From Pseudomonas fluorescens (GTDB taxonomy: Bacteria > Pseudomonadota > Gammaproteobacteria > Pseudomonadales > Pseudomonadaceae): 64,000 nucleotides of DNA. The stretch is from assembly GCF_001307155.1 (NCBI RefSeq), contig NZ_CP012830.1, positions 2,928,501-2,992,500 of the forward strand, given 5' to 3'. Under the pieces are notes generated by a model, which worked only from the letters and a program-made list of their open reading frames with translations, had not been told where the DNA came from and ran no database searches. A program made the translations under genes and the position numbers. Positions within the stretch are counted from its first letter, which is position 1, and the number at the start of each line of letters is the position of its first letter. Shown one piece after another: positions 37,603-46,672 of the stretch.

Positions 37603-38826
37603 ATGTTATTTGATGGTGCGCTGCATGCGCTGAGCATGGTCTTTGAGGTGTTCCTGCTGGACTTGATCCTGTCGGGCGACAACGCGTTGGTGATTGCCCT
37701 GGCCTGTCGCGGGTTGCCGCCGGAACAGCTGCGTCGGGCCGTATTGATCGGCACCAGCGGCGCCATCGTCCTGCGGGCGTTATTGACCACGCTGGCCGGC
37801 TGGTTACTGCTGGTGCCGTGGCTCAAGCTGATCGGCGCGCTGCTGTTGCTGGTGATCGCCATACGGCTGCTGACCGAGGAAGAGGCCGGCGAAGAGGGCG
37901 ATTCGTCGGACGGCTCGCCGCAGACGCTGGGCAGTGCAGTGGTCACGGTGCTGACTGCCGACCTGATCATGAGCATGGACAACGTGGTCGGGCTGGCGGC
38001 GGTGGCCCAGGGCAGTGTCTTTTATCTGGTGCTGGGCTTGCTGTTGAGTGTGCCGCTGCTGATGTTCGGCAGCCTGCAGATTACCCGGCTGTTACAGCGT
38101 CAGCCGGTGCTGGTGTCATTTGGTGCGGCACTGCTGGGCTATGTCGCCGGGGACATTGCGGTCTCTGATCCGGTGGTCGTGGGCTGGGTCAACAGCCAGT
38201 CGCCTGCGCTCAATCAAGTGGTGCCCCTGTTGTGTGGGGTGTATGTGGTTCTTCAGGCCCGGATCATTCTTCGGCAACGTGCGCGGTTGCCCAAACCTGC
38301 GCTCGTGCAGCCGGTCGCGCGAGCGGTCAGGTTCCAGCAACCGGACAGCGACCCGGTTACGTTGCCGGTGGTGAAACCCGAGGTGGTCCTGACTGCATCG
38401 CCCGCGCCTGCAATTGAAGCATCCAATGATGAGCCGCCGCGGCGTCTGTTCGGCGATTACAACGGGCTGGCATTGGTGTTGGCGGGGCTTGCCGGTATTT
38501 TCGTGATCAGCGCTGCGTTGTATAGCCTGGTGGGTGGATTGTCCGGTGGTCTGCTGCCTACACCCCAAAAGGATTATGCGTATGTCTGCACCGGGGCGAG
38601 CACCACCCTTTACTATCGACCCGGCGGCAGCACGATCCGGCTGGTCACGGGCGGCGGTGAAGCCAGCGGTTACGTGAGGTACAAGACCATTCTCTGGCGG
38701 ACCCCGCAGAGCGCCCTCAAGGACTTGCACCTGACGCTCCCCGGCGAGATCGAGAAAACCAGCGCCACGGTGGTCACCCTCAATGGCGGTAGCTTCTCGC
38801 AGATCCAGTGCGCGCGCAGCCTGTGA
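37603..38826 (+). CDS. TerC-family membrane protein with a long C-terminal extension
   Basis: 407 residues from the ATG at 37603 (MLFDGALHALSMVFEVFLLD), with CAGGAAA upstream. Residues 1 to about 215 are a TerC/YjbE module: LILSGDNALVIALACR and TADLIMSMDNVVGLAAVA carry the paired Asp-Asn of the family, which is linked to metal (Mn) export. Residues about 225-285 are a proline/valine-rich linker, then one more membrane segment (ALVLAGLAGIFVISAALYSL) and a C-terminal ~95-residue domain (YVCTGASTTLYYRPGG...) of unknown type. The extension is unusual. Downstream of hflKC-like genes. Confidence 0.8.
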   Translation: MLFDGALHALSMVFEVFLLDLILSGDNALVIALACRGLPPEQLRRAVLIGTSGAIVLRALLTTLAGWLLLVPWLKLIGALLLLVIAIRLLTEEEAGEEGDSSDGSPQTLGSAVVTVLTADLIMSMDNVVGLAAVAQGSVFYLVLGLLLSVPLLMFGSLQITRLLQRQPVLVSFGAALLGYVAGDIAVSDPVVVGWVNSQSPALNQVVPLLCGVYVVLQARIILRQRARLPKPALVQPVARAVRFQQPDSDPVTLPVVKPEVVLTASPAPAIEASNDEPPRRLFGDYNGLALVLAGLAGIFVISAALYSLVGGLSGGLLPTPQKDYAYVCTGASTTLYYRPGGSTIRLVTGGGEASGYVRYKTILWRTPQSALKDLHLTLPGEIEKTSATVVTLNGGSFSQIQCARSL

Positions 38827-38831
38827 CGTAA

Positions 38832-39701
<870 letters not shown>

Positions 39702-39714
39702 ACCGAGTCACCTT

Positions 39715-39789
39715 CATCGCGAGCAAGCTCGCTCCCTCACTGGATCTGTTAACGCCAGTGATTAAGGTGGGAGCGAGCTTGCTCGCGAT
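39715..39789. repeat. Extragenic inverted repeat (CATCGCGAGCAAGCTCGCTCCC arms)
   Basis: CATCGCGAGCAAGCTCGCTC at 39715 and GAGCGAGCTTGCTCGCGATG ending at 39789 are exact reverse complements, 13 bp after the SDR gene. Confidence 0.85.
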
Positions 39790-39883
39790 GGTGGCAAATC
39801 GGTCAAAACATGGCATTAAGGTACACTCCCTCTCGAAACCCCCACCGCAAACCGCGGTTTTCAGGGTTTCAGAAGGAGGAAAT

Positions 39884-40789
39884 GTGAGTAACCGAGGTGA
39901 GCAGGTACTGCTCAAGCAATCGACCATCCTGATGTTCGCCGTGGCAATCGCCGCGATCGTCACGGGTTTTTTTTCTGGCTCCCAATCGATTTTGTTCGAT
40001 GGGTTTTTTTCGCTGATCGCGACCTTCATCAAGGTCCTGATGCTGATCACCGCCAAGCTGATCGCCAAGGAAAGTAACCAGCGCTTTCAATTCGGCTTCT
40101 GGCACCTTGAGCCGATGGTGCTGCTGATCGAAGGCAGCTTCCTGCTGCTGATTGCGATCTACGCCTTTCTCAGCGGTATGTTCGGCATCATCAACGGTGG
40201 CCGCGAGATCGAACTGGGCCTGGTGATTCCTTTTGCGGGGGTGCTTAGCGTCGTCTGTTTCGGCTATTTCTTCTACGTCCGTTATCGCAATCGCACGTTG
40301 AAATCCTCGCTGATCCAGTTCGACAACATCAGTTGGCTGGTGGACGCGATGCTCTCGGTCGGCTTGCTGGTGAGCTTCCTCATCGCGTTGCTGCTCAAGA
40401 CGCAGGGCTACGGCCAGTGGGCCGCTTACGTCGACCCGTCGATCCTGATCCTGCTGGCCCTGAGCATGCTCGCGCCGGCGTTCAAAATCCTCAGGCCGGC
40501 GTTACGCGATGTGCTGGGAATTGTTCCGGATCAACTGGATGACAAGGTTCGCCAGGTGATGGACGAGGCCAAGGCCGAGCATGGTTTTGCCGACTACATC
40601 TCGTATGTGCAGAAGCACGGACGGGCGCGGTTCATCGAGATTCACGTGGTATTGCCGGCGGATTACCGACTTGATGGCGTGGCCACGCTGGATGAACTGC
40701 GTGAGCGGATTTCGGCGAAGCTCGGCAAACCGGATGCGGCGCGTTGGCTGACCATCAGCTTTACCGGTGATCGCAAGTGGATTGCCTGA
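39884..40789 (+). CDS. Cation diffusion facilitator family transporter
   Basis: 301 residues from a GTG at 39884 (VSNRGEQVLLKQSTILMFAV), which has a strong AAGGAGGA 3-10 nt upstream; the longer open frame from 39758 runs through the repeat. About six membrane segments, then a C-terminal cytoplasmic domain with HGRARFIEIHVVLPADYRLD. LFDGFFSLIATFIK matches the TM2 position of CDF metal sites, where DGFFS carries the aspartate. Metal exported is not known; the second site WLVDAMLS also carries one Asp. Confidence 0.82.
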   Translation: MSNRGEQVLLKQSTILMFAVAIAAIVTGFFSGSQSILFDGFFSLIATFIKVLMLITAKLIAKESNQRFQFGFWHLEPMVLLIEGSFLLLIAIYAFLSGMFGIINGGREIELGLVIPFAGVLSVVCFGYFFYVRYRNRTLKSSLIQFDNISWLVDAMLSVGLLVSFLIALLLKTQGYGQWAAYVDPSILILLALSMLAPAFKILRPALRDVLGIVPDQLDDKVRQVMDEAKAEHGFADYISYVQKHGRARFIEIHVVLPADYRLDGVATLDELRERISAKLGKPDAARWLTISFTGDRKWIA

Positions 40790-40802
40790 CGGGAAGGTGA
40801 CT

Positions 40803-40949
40803 TGTGGCGAGGGGGCTTGCCCCCGTTGGGTGGCGAAGCCGCCGCAATCTGGTCAATTGGATTTACCTGAAGAATCGCGTCGGCAAGTATTAGGGCCGCT
40901 ACGCGGCCCAACGGGGCGGTGCGGCGTTCCGACAAGCCCCCTCGCCACA
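40803..40949. repeat. REP-type inverted pair (GGGGGCTTGCCCCC variant)
   Basis: TGTGGCGAGGGGGCTTGCCC starts at 40803 and the right arm AAGCCCCCTCGCCACA ends at 40949. An insertion of TGCGGCGTTCC-like sequence interrupts the right arm (CGGGG-CGGTGCGGCGTTCCGAC-AAGCC). Confidence 0.8.
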
Positions 40950-40955
40950 GAAGAC

Positions 40956-42089
40956 TCAGCCGAAATATTCGATCAACCCGCGATAACAGGTCGCCAAATG
41001 GTATGGCGTGGTCGACGGCATGTCCTGGCGGCTGATCGCGCCATCTCTGTCCAGGCACTCGTACCAGCCACCGGTATGCAGGAAACGCTGTTGCAGGGCG
41101 TTCAATTGACGCTCAAGCAAGGCTTCGCTGTCTGGACGCAAGGTCAGGGCGCGCAGGTACTCGGCCTGGGCCCAGATGCGCTGGGTCTCATCCCGAGGTC
41201 GGCCGTCCAGTTCAAGGTCGAGCATTGCTCGTACTGCCCCCGTTTGCTGATTAACGCCCAATTGTTCGGTGAACGGGAATGCGCGGATCAGCGAGGCGTG
41301 CAGTTTTGATCCGCGCAGCAACGCCGATGACTCCAGCAGGAAGAACCATTCGAATTGATGCCCCGGCTCAAACCAGTTATCCACAGCCCCCAGCGGTTTC
41401 TCCATCATCACCCCGTGCTGCGGGTCGATGAAGTGCTTTTGCATCGCCCCGCACAGTGCATTGAGCGCGGCCTCGACCGGGGCATCGTCGCGTACTGACA
41501 GCGTGGCGAGGAACGCTTCGGCCAGATGCATCAGCGGGTTCTGCAACGGCCCGGACTTGAGCGATGACCAGTCGCGGTCGAGGCTGGCTTCGTACAGGCC
41601 GTCGTCTGTGGCGAAACGCTGAGCGACCACTTCCAGCGCGGCATTGAGCACCGATTCCACCAATGGCTCGCGAACCTTGGCCCAGTAATGGGCGCAGGCA
41701 AACAGAATGAAGGCGTGGGTGTAGAGGTCTTTACGCTGATCCAGCGGCGCGCCATGGGCGTCGATGCTGTAGAACCAGCCGCCGTGTTCGGCATCGTGGA
41801 AATGCCGTTGCAGGGAGCGAAACAACGCAGCGGCGCGCTCTTCGGCAGCCGGCACGTCACCAATCAGGCTGGCGAACAGGTACAGCTGTCGCGCGCAGGC
41901 CATGGCCCGGTAGCGTTGTGGCGGCAATGGCTGGCGTTCGGCGTCCAGCGCTTCATACGGCAGCGCCATGTCTGAGTTCCAGCCGGGCCCTTGCCAGAGC
42001 GGCACGATCACGTCCTGGAAGTGCTGCTGCACAGTGGCGAACAGGGCGGTCAATTCAGGCTGGGAGGCGGAGCGGGGAGCATCGGGCAT
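40956..42089 (-). CDS. N-acylglucosamine 2-epimerase (AGE) family sugar isomerase, mannose isomerase-like
   Basis: 377 residues of (alpha/alpha)6-barrel fold. Conserved active-site elements include GGWFYSIDAHG, DLYTHAFILFACAHYW, NPLMHLAEAF, EPGHQFEWFFLLE and GGWYECLDRDG; these histidines and the Arg/Glu are the catalytic ones in AGE enzymes. The family covers D-mannose isomerase, sulfoquinovose isomerase and GlcNAc 2-epimerase; similarity to the Pseudomonas mannose isomerases is the best guess. No sugar transporter lies next to it. Confidence 0.83.
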   Translation of the reverse strand: MPDAPRSASQPELTALFATVQQHFQDVIVPLWQGPGWNSDMALPYEALDAERQPLPPQRYRAMACARQLYLFASLIGDVPAAEERAAALFRSLQRHFHDAEHGGWFYSIDAHGAPLDQRKDLYTHAFILFACAHYWAKVREPLVESVLNAALEVVAQRFATDDGLYEASLDRDWSSLKSGPLQNPLMHLAEAFLATLSVRDDAPVEAALNALCGAMQKHFIDPQHGVMMEKPLGAVDNWFEPGHQFEWFFLLESSALLRGSKLHASLIRAFPFTEQLGVNQQTGAVRAMLDLELDGRPRDETQRIWAQAEYLRALTLRPDSEALLERQLNALQQRFLHTGGWYECLDRDGAISRQDMPSTTPYHLATCYRGLIEYFG

Positions 42090-42157
42090 TGGCTGGCGTC
42101 GTCACGGCAGGAGTGTTTGCGCGACATGGTAGCAGGAGTTGTGCACGATGCTGTTTT

Positions 42158-42278
42158 TGTGGCGAGGGGGCTTGCCCCCGTTGGAGCGCGAAGCGGTCCT
42201 AAAATCGCATTCGCGTTATTTTTACGGCTGCTTCGCCCGAGCACGGACCGGCCGACGGGGGCAAGCCCCCTCGCCACA
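42158..42278. repeat. REP-type inverted pair (GGGGGCTTGCCCCC variant)
   Basis: TGTGGCGAGGGGGCTTGCCC at 42158 and GGGCAAGCCCCCTCGCCACA ending at 42278 are exact reverse complements, lying 3 bp beyond the stop of the HupE-like gene. Confidence 0.85.
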
Positions 42279-42281
42279 GAG

Positions 42282-42854
42282 TCAGCCGGCGAGCAACCAG
42301 ACTCCGGTTGCCGCTGAAGCAGCGCCGGCCAACCGAACCAGCGGCGCAGCGGCCTGAGGCAATACGCGCACCAACGCATAACCGGCGGCATGCAGGGTTG
42401 CGGTCGCGGCGACGAAGCCAGCGGCATACGCCCAAGGGCTGGACATCTCCGGCAGCTCCAGGCCATGCGCCACGCCGTGGAACAAGGCAAACAGTGCCGT
42501 CGCGCCAATCGCCAGGCTCAACGGTGGACGCACCGCCAATGCCACCGCCAGGCCCAGTGCGAGCACCGAGGCGGCAATCCCGCTCTCCAGCGCCGGCAGG
42601 TTCAAGCCTTCAAACCCGAGCAGGCCGCCGATCAGCATGACGCCGACGAAGGTACACGGCAGTGCCCAACGTGCTGCGCCCTTTTGTTGCGCGGCCCACA
42701 ATCCCACGGCGAGCATCGCCAGCAAATGGTCGAGACCGCCAATCGGATGGCTGATGCCGGCCAGCAAACCGTTGTCGCCATGACCAGGGTGGGCGAAGGC
42801 CAGTGCGGGCGTGAGCAGCAGGGCTGCGGCGGCGAAGATGCGTTTGAGTGTCAT
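42282..42854 (-). CDS. HupE/UreJ family membrane protein
   Basis: 190 residues, a signal peptide-like N-terminus (MTLKRIFAAAALLLTPALAF) followed by the HupE signature AHPGHGDNGLL-(AG)ISHPIGGLDHLLAM and about six membrane segments. Such proteins are nickel permeases of hydrogenase or urease clusters. It lies 38 bp downstream of ureG on the same strand, so supply of nickel to urease is likely. Confidence 0.88.
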   Translation of the reverse strand: MTLKRIFAAAALLLTPALAFAHPGHGDNGLLAGISHPIGGLDHLLAMLAVGLWAAQQKGAARWALPCTFVGVMLIGGLLGFEGLNLPALESGIAASVLALGLAVALAVRPPLSLAIGATALFALFHGVAHGLELPEMSSPWAYAAGFVAATATLHAAGYALVRVLPQAAAPLVRLAGAASAATGVWLLAG

Positions 42855-42892
42855 GAGTAAGCTTCCTTGTTGATAACGCCTGTGGATAAGTT

Positions 42893-43507
42893 TCAGGCTG
42901 CGGTCAGCAGCCCCTGGCGCTCGATGAAGGCGATGATTTCTTCAAGGCCCTGGCCGGTTTTCTGATTGCTGAAGACAAACGGCTTGCCACCGCGCATGCG
43001 TTGGGTGTCGCTGTCCATCATTGACAGCGATGCGCCTACCAGCGGCGCCAGGTCGATCTTGTTGATCACCAGCAGGTCGGATTTGCAGATCCCCGGTCCG
43101 CCCTTGCGCGGCAACTTGTCGCCGGCCGAGACATCGATCACGTAGATCGTCAGGTCCGAGAGTTCCGGGCTGAAGGTTGCCGACAGGTTGTCACCACCGG
43201 ACTCCACCAGAATCAGATCGAGACCGGGAAAGCGTCGATTCAGTTGATCCACCGCTTCGAGGTTGATCGACGCATCTTCGCGGATCGCCGTATGCGGGCA
43301 GCCGCCGGTTTCCACGCCGATGATCCGTTCGGGGGCCAGGGCCTCGTTGCGCACCAGAAAGTCGGCGTCTTCGCGGGTGTAGATGTCGTTGGTGACCACC
43401 GCCAGGTTGTAGCGATCACGCAACGCCAGGCACAGCGCCAAAGTCAGCGCGGTTTTGCCGGAACCGACCGGGCCGCCGATACCGACGCGCAGAGGTTGTG
43501 TGTTCAT
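42893..43507 (-). CDS. ureG: Urease accessory GTPase UreG
   Basis: 204 residues from the ATG at 43507 ([20 protein letters not shown]) with GGAGAAT upstream. The P-loop [10 protein letters not shown], the metal-binding GGCPHTAI (CPH motif) and the NKIDLAP G4 motif are complete. It hydrolyses GTP and, with UreF, UreD/H and UreE, delivers nickel to apo-urease. The ure structural genes and ureD are not in the window. Confidence 0.97.
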   Translation of the reverse strand: MNTQPLRVGIGGPVGSGKTALTLALCLALRDRYNLAVVTNDIYTREDADFLVRNEALAPERIIGVETGGCPHTAIREDASINLEAVDQLNRRFPGLDLILVESGGDNLSATFSPELSDLTIYVIDVSAGDKLPRKGGPGICKSDLLVINKIDLAPLVGASLSMMDSDTQRMRGGKPFVFSNQKTGQGLEEIIAFIERQGLLTAA

Positions 43508-43530
43508 GTGATTCTCCAAAATAACAGGCG

Positions 43531-44205
43531 CTAGGAACGGAACAGACGGCTGTACTGGCGCTCATGGGCCATGCACGCCAGGGACAGGCCGAAAGCCGCG
43601 CTGCCATAGTGTTGGGGGTCAAGGGTTGAGGCGTTCTGCTGAGCCTGTTGCAGCAGCGGCAGCAGTTCGCTGGTGAGCCGTTGCGCGGCTTGCTGGCCCA
43701 GCGGCAGGGTTTTCATCAACACCGCCAATTGATTCTCCAGCCAGCTCCAGAGCCAGGCGGCGAGTGCGTCTTGCGGGCTGATCTGCCAGGCGCGGGCGGC
43801 CAGCGCCCAGCCGAGGGCCAGATGCGGTTCGCTGCGTTGTGTGAGAAAGCTGCGGGCGACGTCATCCAGTTCCGGTAAGCCGTTGAGCAGTTGCTGCAGC
43901 GAATAGCCCATTTGCCGGCTTTCCTGATGCAGCTCACGGGTTTCCCGGCTGGCGCGGTGTTCCTCACAGCGTTGCAGCAACTGTGGCCAGTCTCCATTGG
44001 CGGCGGCAGTGCAATGGGCGAGCAGCAGCGGAGCTTCGAAGCGCGCCAGGTTCAACAGCAACTGATCGCTGATCCAGCGTTTGGCCGATTCCGGGTCGCT
44101 AACGCGGCCGTTATCCACAGCCATTTCCAGGCCTTGTGAATAGCTGTAGCCGCCAATCGGCAATTGCGGGCTGGCCAGACGCAGCAGCGCCCAGGCCGGG
44201 TTCAT
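43531..44205 (-). CDS. ureF: Urease accessory protein UreF
   Basis: 224 residues, all-helical. The N-terminal [20 protein letters not shown] is the family signature and the C-terminal [16 protein letters not shown] forms the UreG/UreD interface tail. It lies 23 bp upstream of ureG and overlaps ureE by 4 nt. Confidence 0.96.
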   Translation of the reverse strand: MNPAWALLRLASPQLPIGGYSYSQGLEMAVDNGRVSDPESAKRWISDQLLLNLARFEAPLLLAHCTAAANGDWPQLLQRCEEHRASRETRELHQESRQMGYSLQQLLNGLPELDDVARSFLTQRSEPHLALGWALAARAWQISPQDALAAWLWSWLENQLAVLMKTLPLGQQAAQRLTSELLPLLQQAQQNASTLDPQHYGSAAFGLSLACMAHERQYSRLFRS

Positions 44206-44702
44206 ATGCGTACGCCGAACTGATGCAGTTTCGGTGGATAGTTGAAGTCCTCGTCGCCGTGCCGCGAATGGTGATGGCCACCGCCATAGGCGCCGTGCTC
44301 CGGCTGGAACGGTGCTTCGATGTTTGCGGTCTGCGCACCCAGCTGTTCGAGCATGGCTTTGAGCACGTAATCGTCAAGCAGGCGCAGCCAGCCATCACCG
44401 ACTTGCAGGGCAACGTGGCGGTTGCCCAGGTGATAGGCGGCGCGGGTCAGTTCGAAGGCGTTGGCGCAGGTGACATGCAGTAGTTGCTCGGGACGGGCAC
44501 AGACACGGACGATGCGGCCGTCTTCGGCCTCCAGGCATTCGCCGTCGTACAGCGGCGGCTGCCCGCGCTCCAAAAACAACCCGACGTCTTCACCTTCGGC
44601 ACTGAAACAGCGCAGGCGACTTTTACTGCGCGCCTCGAAGTTCAGGTGCAACTCGGCGGCCCAGACGGGTTGAGGGTCGATTCTGCGATGAATCACCAGC
44701 AT
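44202..44702 (-). CDS. ureE: Urease accessory nickel chaperone UreE
   Basis: 166 residues from the ATG at 44702 (MLVIHRRIDPQPVWAAELHL). The peptide-binding and metal-binding domains are followed by a His-rich C-terminal region (GAYGGGHHHSRHGDEDF), which binds nickel and hands it to UreG. First gene of the ureE-ureF-ureG-hupE group. Confidence 0.95.
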   Translation of the reverse strand: MLVIHRRIDPQPVWAAELHLNFEARSKSRLRCFSAEGEDVGLFLERGQPPLYDGECLEAEDGRIVRVCARPEQLLHVTCANAFELTRAAYHLGNRHVALQVGDGWLRLLDDYVLKAMLEQLGAQTANIEAPFQPEHGAYGGGHHHSRHGDEDFNYPPKLHQFGVRI

Positions 44703-44888
44703 TGGAAGGCTTCCAGCAAAGGACAATGCTCAGGCTAGAGCAAGGGGCTTGCCAATCGGACGAGACGTAGGAAAACCCTGTCAGAGCGTAGAAGGTGTTT
44801 CTGGATGTTGCGTGATTTTGAATAAGTGCGGGTGGGTTTGGTGCGCGGGGGTTTTGTATGCACCAATTTGTAGCGCAAAAAGATGTTG

Positions 44889-44970
44889 ATCGTTCCCATG
44901 CTCTGCGCGGGAATGCCTCACTGGACGCTCTGCGTCCGCTTCGGCAGTGACGCAGAGCGTGGGAACGAGC
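44889..44970. repeat. Relaxed inverted repeat with GTTCCCACGCTCTGCG-type core
   Basis: GATCGTTCCCATGCTCTGCG at about 44889 and CGCAGAGCGTGGGAACGAGC at 44951-44970 are near reverse complements around 40 bp; the core also matches the palindrome at 733-767. It sits in the 273-bp spacer between ureE and the TetR gene, which otherwise shows no feature. Confidence 0.7.
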
Positions 44971-44975
44971 ATTGG

Positions 44976-45608
44976 CTACTCGGTACTGCCCAACCCTTGC
45001 CAGTGTTTGAGACCGATAAAGATAAAGCGCAGTTGTTGAGTGATCTTTGCCTGTGGCGTCAGGTGCGCGGGCAAGGCTTCGGCTGGCGGGTCGATGATGT
45101 CGGGGAGGGTGGCGAACACGCTTTTGACAATCAGGTCGGCCATGACCGACAACCCGGCAAAATTGAGGTGTTGCAGTTTGGGCATCAAGGACAGGTCGGC
45201 GGCCAGGTCCGAGCTGATGTTTTCGCGCAGTTTGCCGATGGCCAGGCGCACTGGCAGCGAGCCGCCATATTGTTCGCGCGCCAGAAACAGGAACTGCGAA
45301 CGGTTGGCCGCGACTACATCAAGGAAAATTCGCACCGAGGCATCGATGATCCCGCCCATGACGAATTCATTGTGGCGCACCAGGCGGATGGTTTCGCGGA
45401 AGGTCTGGCCGACTTCGCTGACCAGTTCCAGCCCTAGCTGATCCATGTCGGTAAAGTGCCGGTAGAAACCGGTCGGGACAATACCAGCGGTTTTCGCCAC
45501 TTCACGCAGGCTTAGGCTGCCGAATCCTCGGCCGCATTCCATCAGGTGGCGGGCAGCGTCCATCAAGGCGTTGCGGGTCTGTTGTTTCTGTTCGGCGCGG
45601 GGCAGCAT
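44976..45608 (-). CDS. DesT/FabR-like TetR family regulator
   Basis: 210 residues. N-terminal helix-turn-helix (SLREVAKTAGIVPTGFYRHF) and a ligand domain with FLDVVAANRSQFLFLAREQY. Close similarity to P. aeruginosa DesT, which senses acyl-CoA and controls acyl-CoA desaturase and fatty-acid genes, is visible over the whole length. No desaturase lies next to it here, so the target genes are elsewhere. Assignment to DesT is by similarity. Confidence 0.85.
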   Translation of the reverse strand: MLPRAEQKQQTRNALMDAARHLMECGRGFGSLSLREVAKTAGIVPTGFYRHFTDMDQLGLELVSEVGQTFRETIRLVRHNEFVMGGIIDASVRIFLDVVAANRSQFLFLAREQYGGSLPVRLAIGKLRENISSDLAADLSLMPKLQHLNFAGLSVMADLIVKSVFATLPDIIDPPAEALPAHLTPQAKITQQLRFIFIGLKHWQGLGSTE

Positions 45609-45719
45609 CAGGCGGCTGACTTCTAATCAAGGACAGCGGCGCACTCTAGCAAATCAGCTTTGCTGGCGTCGAACTTGAGTAAAGGAAGGTGAGGCGGGGA
45701 GTACAAGCTACATAAAGTC

Positions 45720-45752
45720 AAAGCCCGATCCAGGAGATCGGGCTTTTTTCCG
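45720..45752. terminator. Hairpin terminator, T-run on the plus strand
   Basis: AAAGCCCGATC and GATCGGGCTTT pair perfectly around CAGGA, followed by TTTCC on the plus strand. On the minus strand it lies 14 bp after the stop of the 14-residue-repeat gene, so it may terminate that gene as well. Confidence 0.75.
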
Positions 45753-45765
45753 GGCCAGCATGGCC

Positions 45766-46284
45766 TTAGCTCAGGCTAGCGTTGCGTTCGATCACACGGT
45801 CACCACCACCTTCAGCCAGGGTTTGGCCTTGTGGGGTATGGTCGGAACCGTCGGAAGCCAGGGTCTGACCTTGTGGAGTGCGATCGGAGCCGTCAGAAGC
45901 CAGGGTCTGACCTTGTGGGGTGCGATCGGAGCCGTCAGAAGCCAGGGTCTGACCTTGTGGGGTGCGATCGGAGCCGTCAGAAGCCAGGGTCTGACCTTGT
46001 GGGGTGCGATCGGAACCATCGGAAGCCAGGGTTTGACCTTGTGGAGTGCGATCGGAACCGTCAGAAGCCAGGGTCTGACCTTGTGGTGTCTTGTCGTAGC
46101 CGTCCTGAGTGATCAGGCCTTTTTCTTTCAGGCGTTCGTTACCATTGGCACCATCGGCAACCGTTTGGCTGTAAACCGAGTGGCTGGATTTGACTTGCGG
46201 AGTTGCCTGATCGGCAGCTGGCAGGGCAAAAGCGGTGCTGGCTAACATCGAAAGGGTCAGGCTAAGCAGTACTTGGCGTTTCAT
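45766..46284 (-). CDS. Secreted protein with seven 14-residue repeats
   Basis: 172 residues from the ATG at 46284 (MKRQVLLSLTLSMLASTAFA), with AAGGAG upstream and a clear Sec signal peptide cleaved at about residue 20-22. Residues 64-161 are seven tandem copies of DRTPQGQTLASDGS (first copy with Lys for Arg, last copy DHTPQGQTLAEGGG). Hydrophilic, no cysteine, probably disordered. Role unknown; repeat number is likely to vary between strains. Antisense frames through the repeat are not genes. Confidence 0.75.
   Translation of the reverse strand: MKRQVLLSLTLSMLASTAFALPAADQATPQVKSSHSVYSQTVADGANGNERLKEKGLITQDGYDKTPQGQTLASDGSDRTPQGQTLASDGSDRTPQGQTLASDGSDRTPQGQTLASDGSDRTPQGQTLASDGSDRTPQGQTLASDGSDHTPQGQTLAEGGGDRVIERNASLS
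45802..46095 (-). repeat. Seven tandem 42-bp repeats inside the secreted repeat gene
   Basis: Copies of about 42 bp, each coding for 14 residues, run head to tail over 294 bp; the central copies differ at only a few positions. It is a minisatellite and not a CRISPR array, since no spacers exist between the units. Confidence 0.9.
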
Positions 46285-46672
46285 GATCGGTTGCTCCTTG
46301 GGAGGGCTATAAAGTGGGTACGAAGTTAATGCTACTCTCGATAAGTCGATATAAAAGTTCATAAAGACAATGGTAATAATCAACGGAATTGATTGTTCGG
46401 CGGAAAGCCTCTAGAACGGACGTTTCCGCGGAGCGCTTTTGCACCGAGGTGGGTATTTTCGACTCACTTGCGGGTCGAAAAAGTGCGGGGGCGGGTAACG
46501 CGAGCTGTCTGATCGGTCAGGAAAGTTGGTTTTTTCATGTCTGAATGGAAGGAGCGTTAAACCTGCGGGTCATTTGCCAGTCGTAGCTCCTATAATCGGC
46601 CGATTTTTGGCCTAACGTTTCTATGCAGGCGTCGCAGTCAGGGCGCTGAGTCGCAATCAGGAGTTCTGTGCA
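46285..46672. other. Spacer between divergent genes, no gene recognised
   Basis: 388 bp between the minus-strand repeat gene and asmA. The first ~100 bp are AT-rich and probably hold the promoter of the repeat gene. I found no convincing repeat or ORF here. Confidence 0.5.

Noticed and set aside
45802..46095. CRISPR-like periodic array
   Set aside because: Units are contiguous 42-bp coding repeats with no unique spacers and no cas genes nearby.
45760..46245. Plus-strand frame with SQGLTLW-type repeats
   Set aside because: Antisense reading of the 42-bp minisatellite; the minus-strand frame has a signal peptide and ribosome site.
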